64,000 nucleotides of DNA, taken from positions 292,233-356,232 of the forward strand of contig CAVPUH010000001.1 of assembly GCA_963708795.1 (NCBI GenBank). The letters run 5' to 3'. Numbering within the stretch: the first letter of the stretch is position 1; each line of letters starts with the position of its first letter. A program made the translations under genes and the position numbers. This document shows, in pieces, positions 1-7,966 of this stretch. The notes beneath the pieces are model-generated. The model was not told the DNA's origin. It worked only from the letters and a program-made list of their open reading frames with translations, and did no database searches. Origin of the DNA: DAIQRJ01 sp963708795 (GTDB lineage Bacteria > Actinomycetota > Actinomycetes > Propionibacteriales > DAIQRJ01).

Positions 1-288
1 GCATACCCGGCCGCACGCAGTGCCTCCGGGAAGGTGGGGAGCCGGTAGTCGAAGCCGGAGTAGATGCTCGGCACGCCGTTGAGGTGGCTGTAGGTGCCGG
101 TGAGGATCGTCGCTCGGCTCGGGGAACAGATCGAGTTCGTGCAGAAGACGTTGTCCATCCGCAGGCCCTGCTGCGGCGATGCGATCGAGGTTGGGCGTCC
201 GGTTGATCCGGCTGCCGTACGCGGAGATCGCGTGTGCGGCATGGTCGTCGGTCATCACGAAGACGATGTTCGGTCGTTGCCCTGTCAC
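1..288 (-). CDS. Sulfatase, N-terminal part (runs off the window start)
   Basis: This is the first 96 codons of a type I sulfatase read on the minus strand from a GTG start at 288. The N-terminus reads VTGQRPNIVFVMTDDHA, the usual metal-binding start of the alkaline-phosphatase/sulfatase fold, with the Asp pair after VMT. Near residue 52 is CSPSR, the signature whose Cys is converted to formylglycine, the catalytic residue. It is followed by the family-typical TYSHLNGVPS stretch. The enzyme would hydrolyse a sulfate ester; the substrate cannot be told from this fragment. No signal peptide is visible. The rest of the gene lies outside the window. Confidence 0.85.
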   Translation of the reverse strand, partial: MTGQRPNIVFVMTDDHAAHAISAYGSRINRTPNLDRIAAAGPADGQRLLHELDLFPEPSDDPHRHLQPPQRRAEHLLRLRLPAPHLPGGTACGRVC

Positions 289-344
289 GACACCGATCCA
301 ATCAGGTCGCCCGCCGCACGAGCCGAGGTGCCGGCGCGCGGACA

Positions 345-1169
345 ATGGGCGACATGCTCCGAGCCGACTGCTCCGCCTGCTTCGGCCTGTGCTGTGTCGC
401 GCTGCCGCTGACGGCGTCCGCCGACTTCGCCATCGACAAGGCGGCCGGCGTGCCGTGCCCGAACCTGGCCGACGACTTCCGGTGCGGGATCCACGCCACG
501 CTCCGCGAGACCGGGTTCAAGGGCTGCACCGTCTTCGACTGCTTCGGTGCCGGCCAACAGGTCTCACAGGTGACGTTCGCAGGCGTCGGATGGCGCGATC
601 GACCCGCGAGCGCCACGTCGATGTTCGACGTGTTCGCGGTGATGCGCCGCCTCCACGAGTTGCTCTGGTACCTGACCGAAGCCGTCGCCCGAACCGACCC
701 AGGCGGGCTCCGCGACGAGCTCGAGTCCGCACTGGTGGACACCGAACGGGCGACCCGGGGAACACCCGAGGAAGTGCTCGCGACCGACCTGGCCGGCCGC
801 CGCGGATCGGTCGACGTGCTGCTCACCCGCACGAGCGCGGCGGTGCGGTCGACCGTCGGCGGTCGGAGTCGGAGCAAGCGGTTCCGGCCCGGCGCCGACC
901 TCATGGGCGCCGAGCTTCGGAATGCCGACCTCCGCGGCACCGACCTCCGCGGTGCGTACCTCATCGGCGCGGACCTCCGCCGGGCCGACCTCCGGTGCGC
1001 GGATCTCATCGGGGCCGACCTGCGCGACGCGGACCTGCGGGGCGCCGACCTCTCGACCGCGCTGTTCGTCACCCGCCACCAGGTGACATCCGCACGGGGC
1101 GACGCGACGACCCGGACGCCGGCTTCACTGGAACACCCGTCGCACTGGGCCGGAGACGCGGCGAGCTAG
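345..1169 (+). CDS. Cys-rich (CxxCxxxCC) and pentapeptide-repeat protein
   Basis: A 274-residue protein. The start is placed at ATG 345; a longer reading from 234 is basic and unlike protein. Residues 7-17 hold CSACFGLCC, like the CxxCxxxCC metal- or Fe-S-binding motif of YkgJ-type proteins, with further Cys up to about residue 65. The middle is helical. Residues about 179-240 are a run of A(D/N)LRG-type pentapeptide repeats, which fold as a right-handed quadrilateral beta helix. No enzymatic motif is visible. The gene ends with a 4-base convergent overlap with the PhyH gene. The function is unknown; some pentapeptide proteins mimic DNA and protect gyrase, but nothing here shows that. Confidence 0.75.
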   Translation: MGDMLRADCSACFGLCCVALPLTASADFAIDKAAGVPCPNLADDFRCGIHATLRETGFKGCTVFDCFGAGQQVSQVTFAGVGWRDRPASATSMFDVFAVMRRLHELLWYLTEAVARTDPGGLRDELESALVDTERATRGTPEEVLATDLAGRRGSVDVLLTRTSAAVRSTVGGRSRSKRFRPGADLMGAELRNADLRGTDLRGAYLIGADLRRADLRCADLIGADLRDADLRGADLSTALFVTRHQVTSARGDATTRTPASLEHPSHWAGDAAS

Positions 1170-2101
1170 CCGTGCTCCGGGCGCTCGGCGAGCCAGTCGT
1201 CCAGGCCGGCCACGCGCTCGGGGTGGCGGCGGCTCCGCGCCAGGAACCCCGCTCCGTGTTGCGGCATCGGATCCTGGTCGGTCGGTTGGTACCGCAGGTC
1301 GAGGCTCCACCGCACGTGGTCGGAGCGGTTCGGGGTCGAACTGTGCACGACGCGGTCGTTGAACAGGATGGCCGTCCCGGCAGCCACCGGCAGTGCCCGG
1401 GCACGGCCGGTCCGGAGGAGCCGCAACAACGACGCGTCGATCTCGGTGAACCCCGTGCCGGTGTAGGTCTCGGCGTGGAAGTCGAGCACTCGTTCGCGGT
1501 GCGTCCGGGGCAGCACGTGCAGGCAGCCGTTCTCCAGCGTGGCGTCGACGAGTGAGACCCACACGGTGACGACCGGGTTGGCGTTCGCGTCCGGCCAGTA
1601 CGACTTGTCCTGGTGCCACGGCACGGCACCGGCAGCGACTCGCGGAACTTTCGGCCGCACGTTGTAGACCGGGTTGCTGAAGATCTCGGGTCCGATCAGG
1701 CTCTCCACCGCGTCGAGGATCTTGGGGTTGCTCATCAAGCCGTGGTACCCGGCGATACGGTCCCGCCAGCTACGCCCGTGCGCCAGGAACTGCTCGGCGC
1801 CGAGACCGTCGAAGAGCCTGGCCAGTCGCGTCCGGAAGGGCTCGTCGACCAGCGGATCGTCGATCAGTCCCGCCTGCAGAAGCTCGGCGGCGATGCCGTC
1901 GACCTTCTCCGTCAGCGCGGCTCGTACCGGGGCCATGTCGGCGTCGTCCAGCAGGTCGTCGAGGACGAGGTATCCGTCCCGGTCGTAGGCCGCCACCTGC
2001 GCCGGCGCAAGCGTGCCCCGGTTTCCCGCCCGCATGCGCGCGTTCGCGTCGGCGTCGGCCGACCGGGCCCGGGTCGCGTGCCGGTCACGCACCTCGTCCA
2101 T
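1166..2101 (-). CDS. Phytanoyl-CoA dioxygenase (PhyH) family protein
   Basis: A 311-residue Fe(II)/2-oxoglutarate-dependent oxygenase of the PhyH family. The iron-binding HxD is in WHQDKSYWP at about residue 160. The distal His is in VVHSS, followed by the 2-oxoglutarate-binding Arg region SLDLRY. Length and motif spacing fit the family. The substrate is unknown; the family hydroxylates fatty acyl chains, amino acids and secondary metabolites. It is transcribed divergently from the lysine-catabolism cluster, with about 110 bases between the starts, so the two may share a control region. That is inference only. Confidence 0.8.
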   Translation of the reverse strand: MDEVRDRHATRARSADADANARMRAGNRGTLAPAQVAAYDRDGYLVLDDLLDDADMAPVRAALTEKVDGIAAELLQAGLIDDPLVDEPFRTRLARLFDGLGAEQFLAHGRSWRDRIAGYHGLMSNPKILDAVESLIGPEIFSNPVYNVRPKVPRVAAGAVPWHQDKSYWPDANANPVVTVWVSLVDATLENGCLHVLPRTHRERVLDFHAETYTGTGFTEIDASLLRLLRTGRARALPVAAGTAILFNDRVVHSSTPNRSDHVRWSLDLRYQPTDQDPMPQHGAGFLARSRRHPERVAGLDDWLAERPEHG

Positions 2102-2210
2102 GGGTCGACCGTAACGGACGGCAACCGTCCCTCACCGGCCGCAGTTCAACGACAGCAGAACATCCCGTCAGGTATTTGGAATGCAGGAAATCGTCCGGCA
2201 CACTGACGAT

Positions 2211-3562
2211 ATGACGCAACTTGCCGAGCCGTTCAGGGCTCTGACACCGGACGATGTTCGTCCCGCGGACGTGCATCCCATCCTGGCACGCAACATGCTC
2301 GCCGACGGCTACGAGCTCGTGCTCGACCTCGACGAGCTCGCAGGGCTCGACCCTGGTCGACGCCCGCGACGGCACCCACTACCTCGACCTGTTCACCTTC
2401 TTCGCCTCGTCCGCGCTCGGCATGAACCACCCGGCGCTCGCCGACGACGCCGGCTTCCGGCCGAGCTCGGCGCGCGTCGCGGTGAACAAGCCGAGCAACT
2501 CCGACATCTACACCGTGCCGATGGCGCGCTTCGTCGAGACGTTCGCCCGCGTGCTCGGCGACCCGGCGCTGCCGCACCTGTTCTTCATCGACGGCGGCGC
2601 GCTCGCCGTCGAGAACGCGCTCAAGGTCGCCTTCGACTGGAAGTCGCGCTGGAACGAGGCGCACGGCATCGACCCGGCGCTCGGCACGAAGGTGCTGCAC
2701 CTGCGAGAAGGCGTTCCACGGCCGCAGCGGCTACACGATGTCGCTGACCAACACCGACCCGAACAAGGTCGCGCGCTTCCCGAAGTTCGACTGGCCGCGC
2801 ATCCCGTCGCCGTCGATCAACGGCACGCGACGACGTCGAGGCGGCCGAGCGCGAGGCGCTCGCCGCCGCCCGGGCGGCGTTCGAGGCCAACCCGCACGAC
2901 ATCGCGTGCTTCATCGTCGAGCCGATCCAGGGCGAGGGCGGCGACAACCACTTCCGGCCGGAGTTCCTGCAGGCCATGCAGGCGCTGTGCCGCGAGTTCG
3001 ACGCGCTGTTCGTCATGGACGAGGTGCAGACCGGCGTCGGCATGACCGGCACCGCGTGGGCCTACCAGCAGCTCGGCGTGCAGCCCGACGTCGTCGCGTT
3101 CGGCAAGAAGGCGCAGGTGTGCGGCGTGATGGCCGGCGGCCGCGTCGACGAGGTGCCCGACAACGTGTTCGCGCGTCGGCTCGCGCATCAACTCGACCTG
3201 GGGCGGCAACCTCACCGACATGGTGCGTGCGCGCCGCATCCTCGAGGTGATCGAGGCCGACGGCCTGATCGAGCGCGCCGGTTCGCTCGGCGCGCACCTG
3301 CTGCACGAGCTGCACGCGCTCGCCGCCGAAGCACGACGTCGTCTCCGACGTGCGCGGCCGCGGCCTGATGTGCGCGTTCACGCTGCCCGCCGCCGCGATG
3401 CGCGACGCGGTCGTCGACGCGGCTGCGCGAGGACGAGCACGTGATGGTGCTCGGCTGCGGCACGTCGAGCCTGCGCGTTCGGCCCGCGCTGACGGTCTCG
3501 ATCGACGAGATCGACCGCGGCATGGCCGCGCTCGACCGGGTGCTCCGGGCCTCGGTCTGTGA
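2211..3562 (+). pseudogene. lat: L-lysine 6-aminotransferase, frameshifted at several points
   Basis: A PLP-dependent L-lysine epsilon-aminotransferase, which converts lysine and 2-oxoglutarate to aminoadipate semialdehyde and glutamate. The start is taken at ATG 2211 (MTQLAEPFRAL); ATG 2181 is possible. The frame changes near 2347, 2712, 2830, 3179, 3330 and 3425, and each can be restored by removing one base. The joined protein is clearly Lat: NKPSNSDIYT, HGRSGYTMSLTNTD, FPKFDWPRIPSP, DEVQTGVGMTG and the PLP-lysine region AFGKKAQVCGVMAG. All catalytic blocks survive between the breaks, so the frameshifts look like sequence error or very recent damage. The gene sits just upstream of hglS and amaB, the next steps of the pathway. 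Confidence 0.8.
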
Positions 3563-4991
3563 CGGCACGCCACTACGCACGTGGGAGCTGCGCGCCGCCT
3601 TCGCCGGCGCAGATGGCCGCGTCTACGGCCGCGAGGTGCCGGCGTACACGACGCTGGTCGAGGTCGCCGACCGAGGTGAACGCGCGACGTGCTGGCCCTC
3701 GACGGCAGACTCGGCGCAGCGGCTCGGCAGTCGATCGAGCGGGTGACCGCCGAGCGGCACGGCGCGATCCGCGTCGGCACGCCCGGCCGAGCTGCGCCAC
3801 GTGGTCGCGCGATCTTCGCCGCGCTCGGCATGCATCCGGTCGGGTTCTACGACCTGCGCGACGCGGCGCGAGTCGTCCGTCCCGGTGGTGTCGACGGCGT
3901 TCCGCCCGATCGACGGCGGACGAGCTGGCACGCAACCCGTTCCGCATGTTCACGTCGCTGCTCGTCACCGACGACCGACGCTTCTTCACCGCCGAGCTGC
4001 AGCAGCGACTCGACGCGTTCCTCGCCCGGCGCACGCTGTTCGCGCCGGAGCTGCTCGCGCTGGCCGACGCGCGCGATCGCCGACGGCGAGCTGCCGGACG
4101 AGGACGCCGGCCGGTTCCTGAAGCTCGCGACGGCGGCGTTCACGCTGTCGTCCGAGCCGGTCGACGCGGCCTGGTACCGCGAGCTCGAGCAGGTGTCGGC
4201 GGTCGCCGCCGACATCGGCGGCGTGACGTCGACGCACATCAACCACCTGACACCGCGCGTGCTCGACATCGACGAGCTGTACCGCCGGATGACCGACGCG
4301 CGGCATCACGATGATCGACACGATCCAGGGTCCGCCGCGCTGGGACGGCCCGGACGTGCTGCTGCGCCAGACCTCGTTCCGCGCGCTCGCCGAGCCGCGC
4401 CGGTTCCGCGACCGCGACGGCGAGGTCGTCGACGGCTCGCTGCGGGTGCGCTTCGGCGAGGTCGAGGCGCGCGGCGTCGCGCTGACCCCGGCCGGGCGCG
4501 ACCGCTACGACGAGCTGCTCGCCGAGGTGGACCGTCGCCTCGCGACCGGTGGGCTCGACGGTGCCGGCAGCCGGGCGGAGGTCGCCGCGCGGGTGTGGCG
4601 GGAGCGCCTACCCGACAACGAGGCCGACCTCGACGGCGCCGGCCTCGGCTTCTTCGCCTACCGGCTCACCGGTGCGAAGCCGCCGACTGCCGTGGACCGC
4701 ACGCTCGACCAGCTGATCGCCGCCGGCACCGTCGTCGCCGACCCGATCGTCTACGAGGACTTCCTGCCCCGGTCCGCGGCCGGGATCTTCCAGTCCAACC
4801 TCGCCGGCACCGGCACCCGGAACACCGACGTCACCGGCGACGATCGCGACCTCGAGTGGATGTCGGAGATGCTGGGACGCGAGGTCGCCGACCCGATGGC
4901 GCTCTACGCCGCCGAGCGTGCCGGCTCGCTCCGGGTGGTGGCCTCGGGGCTCGGCGTCGATCCGGCGTTGCTCGACCGCCGTCCCACCTGA
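3559..4991 (+). pseudogene. hglS: 2-oxoadipate dioxygenase/decarboxylase (DUF1338, HglS/YdcJ), frameshifted
   Basis: An Fe(II)-dependent DUF1338 enzyme, which turns 2-oxoadipate into D-2-hydroxyglutarate in lysine breakdown. The joined protein of about 475 residues reads WELRAAFA, VYGREVPAYTTLVEVA, AERHGAIRVGTP, THINHLTPRVLDID and VYEDFLPRSAAGIFQSN. The His and Arg of HGAIR, the His of THINHL and the Glu of YEDFLP match the metal- and substrate-binding residues known for HglS. The 5' half, to about 4310, carries many +1 breaks. The last 226 codons (4311-4991) are clean. A GTG at 3559 is the best start, but it is one frame away from the WELRAAF reading. The gene directly follows lat. Confidence 0.8.
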
Positions 4992-5027
4992 CGACACCCG
5001 ATCCGGCCCAGCACTCACACCGACCCA

Positions 5028-5067
5028 GAAGCCCGAACCCGAAGCCCGAACCAACCCGAAGCCCGAA
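5028..5067 (+). repeat. Three short direct repeats before the aldehyde dehydrogenase gene
   Basis: GAAGCCCGAA occurs at 5028-5037, 5041-5050 and 5058-5067 in the 100-base gap between hglS and amaB. The copies are 13 and 17 bases apart. There is no obvious hairpin. They could be a slipped tandem repeat or binding sites for a regulator. Confidence 0.6.
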
Positions 5068-5093
5068 ACGACTTCACGACAGTAGGAGCCGAT

Positions 5094-6653
5094 ATGACGA
5101 CGACGACCAGCTCGACCATCAGCTCGCCCGGCCGGCTGCCGGCCAGCGAGGAGCTGGCCTCGCGCGCCCGCGCCGCGCTCCTCGCCTGCGGTGTGAAGGA
5201 GACCGTCTTCGGCCCGGGTCTCACGGCCAGGTCGCCGTTGACGGGTGGTCCGCTCGCCGAGGTCGTCACGGCCGACGGCGCCGACGCCGAGCAGGCCATC
5301 ACCGCGGCCCATCAGGCCTTCCTCGAGTGGCGTACCGTCCCGGCGCCGGTCCGAGGCGCCCTGGTCAAGCGGTTCGGCGAGCTCCTGGCCGAGCACCGGG
5401 ACGCGCTCGCCGACCTCGTGACCCTGGAAGCCGGGAAGATCACGTCCGAGGCGGCTGGTGAGGTCCAGGAGATGATCGACGTCGCCGACTTCGCCATCGG
5501 CCTGTCCCGCCAGCTGTACGGACGGACGATGCCCTCGGAGCGGCCCGGCCACCGCCTCTCCGAGACCTGGCACCCGCTCGGCGTCGTCGGCGTCATCTCG
5601 GCGTTCAACTTTCCGGTCGCGGTCTGGGCGTGGAACACGACGATCGCCCTCGTCTGCGGCGATGCCGTCGTGTGGAAGCCCTCGGAGAAGACGCCGCTCA
5701 CGGCGATCGCCTGCGCGGCCCTGCTCGAGCGTGCGATCGAGGAGCACGGTGCGCCCGCCGGCCTCCACCAGCTGCTCGTCGGTGCCGCCGACATCGGTGA
5801 GGTCCTGGTCGACTCCCCGTCGGTCGCGCTCGTGAGTGCCACCGGCTCGACCCGGATGGGTCGCGTCGTCGGCCCGAGGGTCGCCGCTCGCTTCGGCCGC
5901 ACACTGCTCGAACTCGGCGGCAACAACGCCGCCGTCGTGGGGCCGACGGCCGACCTCGACCTCGCCACCCGGGCCATCGTCTTCGCCGCGGCCGGGACCG
6001 CCGGACAACGGTGCACGACGATGCGCCGCGTCATCGCGCACCGCGACGTCGTGGACGCGCTGACGGATCGGCTGGTGGCGGCCTACGAACGGCTGCCGAT
6101 CGGCGACCCGGGAGCGCCCGGCACGCTGGTGGGCCCGCTGATCGACCGGGCCGCGTACGACGGCATGCAGCTCGCGTTGACCCAGGCCACCGAGGCCGGC
6201 GGCGAAGTGCTCGCCGGCGGCGGTCGCCGGCTCGACGACGAGGCTCCGGACGCGTACTACGTCGAGCCCGCGCTGGTGCGCATGCCCGCCCAGAGCGACG
6301 TCGTCACCCGCGAGACGTTCGCGCCGATCCTCTACGTCCTCGCCTACGACGACCTGGACGAGGCGATCGCCCTGCACAACGGCGTGCCCCAGGGCCTCTC
6401 GTCCGGGATCTTCACGCGCGACCAGGCAGAAGCCGAGCGGTTCCTCGCCGCCGACGGGGCGGACTGCGGGATCGTCAACGTCAACATCGGCACGTCCGGG
6501 GCCGAGATCGGCGGGGCGTTCGGCGGCGAGAAGGAGACCGGTGGCGGGCGCGAGTCCGGCTCGGACTCCTGGCGGTCCTACATGCGACGAGCCACGAACA
6601 CGGTGAACTACTCGGGCGAGCTCAAGCTCGCGCAGGACGTGACCTTCCTCTGA
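5094..6653 (+). CDS. amaB: Aminoadipate-semialdehyde dehydrogenase (ALDH7-type)
   Basis: A 519-residue NAD(P)-dependent aldehyde dehydrogenase of the ALDH7/AmaB group, expected to oxidise 2-aminoadipate 6-semialdehyde (in equilibrium with piperideine-6-carboxylate) to 2-aminoadipate. It shows the N-binding FNFPVAVWAWN block, the general-base Glu in LLELGGNNAAVVG at about residue 272, and the nucleophile Cys in AGTAGQRCTTMRR at about residue 306. GQRCTT is typical of this subgroup. ATG 5094 follows an AGGAG ribosome binding site. The reading frame is intact, unlike lat and hglS upstream. Its position completes the lysine to 2-aminoadipate section; the aminotransferase making 2-oxoadipate is not seen nearby. 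Confidence 0.88.
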   Translation: MTTTTSSTISSPGRLPASEELASRARAALLACGVKETVFGPGLTARSPLTGGPLAEVVTADGADAEQAITAAHQAFLEWRTVPAPVRGALVKRFGELLAEHRDALADLVTLEAGKITSEAAGEVQEMIDVADFAIGLSRQLYGRTMPSERPGHRLSETWHPLGVVGVISAFNFPVAVWAWNTTIALVCGDAVVWKPSEKTPLTAIACAALLERAIEEHGAPAGLHQLLVGAADIGEVLVDSPSVALVSATGSTRMGRVVGPRVAARFGRTLLELGGNNAAVVGPTADLDLATRAIVFAAAGTAGQRCTTMRRVIAHRDVVDALTDRLVAAYERLPIGDPGAPGTLVGPLIDRAAYDGMQLALTQATEAGGEVLAGGGRRLDDEAPDAYYVEPALVRMPAQSDVVTRETFAPILYVLAYDDLDEAIALHNGVPQGLSSGIFTRDQAEAERFLAADGADCGIVNVNIGTSGAEIGGAFGGEKETGGGRESGSDSWRSYMRRATNTVNYSGELKLAQDVTFL

Positions 6654-6686
6654 GCGGCTCGATTCCTGCCGGCCAGCTCATCCGGG

Positions 6687-7190
6687 TCACCGGCTCTCGA
6701 CGAGGCGCCCGTACTCGCCGGCGGCGCGGGGGCCGAGAGCGCCGCTGACCCGGACGAGCACATGTCCTTCGAGGAAGTGGTACTCCGGCTGCAGGAACGG
6801 GTGGTACGCGTCGCGCGCTCGAGCGGCAGCGAACGTCGGCCACTCCTCGACCTGAGCGCCACACGTCACCCCCGGTGTCGTGCACAGCGCGCGGGCGTCG
6901 TAGACCACCACGGCGTCGACGTAACCGTCCGGACGCCCGAACAGGTCGTCCGGCTCATCGGTCGGAGCGAGACGCACGGCGGCCAGGGCGTTCGGGAGGT
7001 GGTCGACCAAGAGGTCGGCCACAGCGACCGCAGAACCGTAGGGACGGTCGGGCACGAGCGTCGCGACGACGGCCGGAACGGCAGTCGGAGCCGCCGTGAC
7101 CGCAGCTGAGCGGTCGAGCGCGATCTGGCTACCGTCTGTAGCCACAGAGGCCAGAATTGCCAGCATTATCCCGAGCGCAGCGCCGCGCAT
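6687..7190 (-). CDS. Predicted secreted protein of unknown function
   Basis: A 167-residue protein. It starts with a short positive segment and a hydrophobic stretch (GAALGIMLAILASVATDG) that looks like a signal peptide or membrane anchor. The rest is soluble, with two Cys flanking CTTPGVTCG that could form a disulfide, and a region near the end (FLEGHVLVRVSGAL) with beta character. I do not recognise a family. It converges on amaB with a 30-base gap and lies downstream of the two-component genes on the same strand, with about 70 bases between. Confidence 0.55.
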   Translation of the reverse strand: MRGAALGIMLAILASVATDGSQIALDRSAAVTAAPTAVPAVVATLVPDRPYGSAVAVADLLVDHLPNALAAVRLAPTDEPDDLFGRPDGYVDAVVVYDARALCTTPGVTCGAQVEEWPTFAAARARDAYHPFLQPEYHFLEGHVLVRVSGALGPRAAGEYGRLVESR

Positions 7191-7260
7191 GGTTGCAGAG
7201 CGTACGCATCACACCGACTCGCGCCTAGAAGCACTTGCGCAACCAGACGACCACTCGACG

Positions 7261-7932
7261 TCACGAAGGCCGCACGAGGCCGGCGTCGTAGGCCAGCACC
7301 ACGGCCTGCACCCGATCGCGAACACCGAGCTTGGCGAGCACCCGGCCCACGTGCGTCTTGACCGTGGCCTCCGACAGCACGAGCTGAGCGGCGATCTCCG
7401 CGTTCGACAACCCCTCGGCCAGACACCGGAGGACATCGAGTTCTCGTGCGGTCAGCGTCCGCAACCGCGGGTGCAACGCCGGCTCCGTGGCGGCTGTGGC
7501 CTCGACGGCGACCGCGGCCGGGAGATGCTGCGCGAACATCTCGAGCATCCGCCGGGTGATCCGGGGCGACACCACGGCATCGCCGCTGACCACCGCCCGG
7601 ATCGCCGACACGAGCTCGGCCGGTTTCGCGTCCTTCAGGAGGAAACCGCTGGCGCCCACGCGAAGCCCGGCGAAGGCGTACTCGTCGAGGTCGAATGTCG
7701 TGAGGATGAGCACCCGGCAGGACGGCGACTCCGCGACGATCCGTTCGGTGGCCTCGATACCGCTCATGCCGGGCATGCGGACGTCCATCAGCACGACATC
7801 CGGCGTGAGCTCGACCGCCAACGCGATCCCCTCGGCACCAGTCCCGGCCTCACCCACCACCACGAGATCGGGTTCGGACTCGAGCACGATCCGGAAACCG
7901 ACCCGCAGCATCGGCTGGTCGTCCACGAGCAC
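7261..7932 (-). CDS. Two-component response regulator, NarL/LuxR family
   Basis: A 223-residue regulator with an N-terminal receiver domain (VLVDDQPMLR; phospho-acceptor Asp in VVLMDVRMPGMSG) and a C-terminal LuxR-type helix-turn-helix (LTARELDVLRCLAEGLSN, SEATVKTHVGRVLAKLG). In the current frame GTG 7932 is the only start. A GTG upstream at the end of the kinase gene is one frame off, so a small indel may hide a longer N-terminus. It is the last gene of a minus-strand operon with a histidine kinase and an ABC exporter, and probably controls that operon's exporter. Confidence 0.88.
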   Translation of the reverse strand: MLVDDQPMLRVGFRIVLESEPDLVVVGEAGTGAEGIALAVELTPDVVLMDVRMPGMSGIEATERIVAESPSCRVLILTTFDLDEYAFAGLRVGASGFLLKDAKPAELVSAIRAVVSGDAVVSPRITRRMLEMFAQHLPAAVAVEATAATEPALHPRLRTLTARELDVLRCLAEGLSNAEIAAQLVLSEATVKTHVGRVLAKLGVRDRVQAVVLAYDAGLVRPS

Positions 7933-7966
7933 GATCCGGGTGCGTTCGGCGGGTGCCGTCGGTCGG

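Noticed and set aside
2340..4315. Programmed ribosomal frameshifting as an explanation for the lat/hglS breaks
   Set aside because: There are too many sites, no shared slippery sequence, and no downstream stimulatory structure pattern; known homologues need none.
4608..6377. Long minus-strand open frame of 589 codons opposite hglS/amaB
   Set aside because: It lies antisense to strongly conserved coding sequence. Its translation is Arg/Gly/Val-rich without motifs, the usual shadow frame of high-GC genes.
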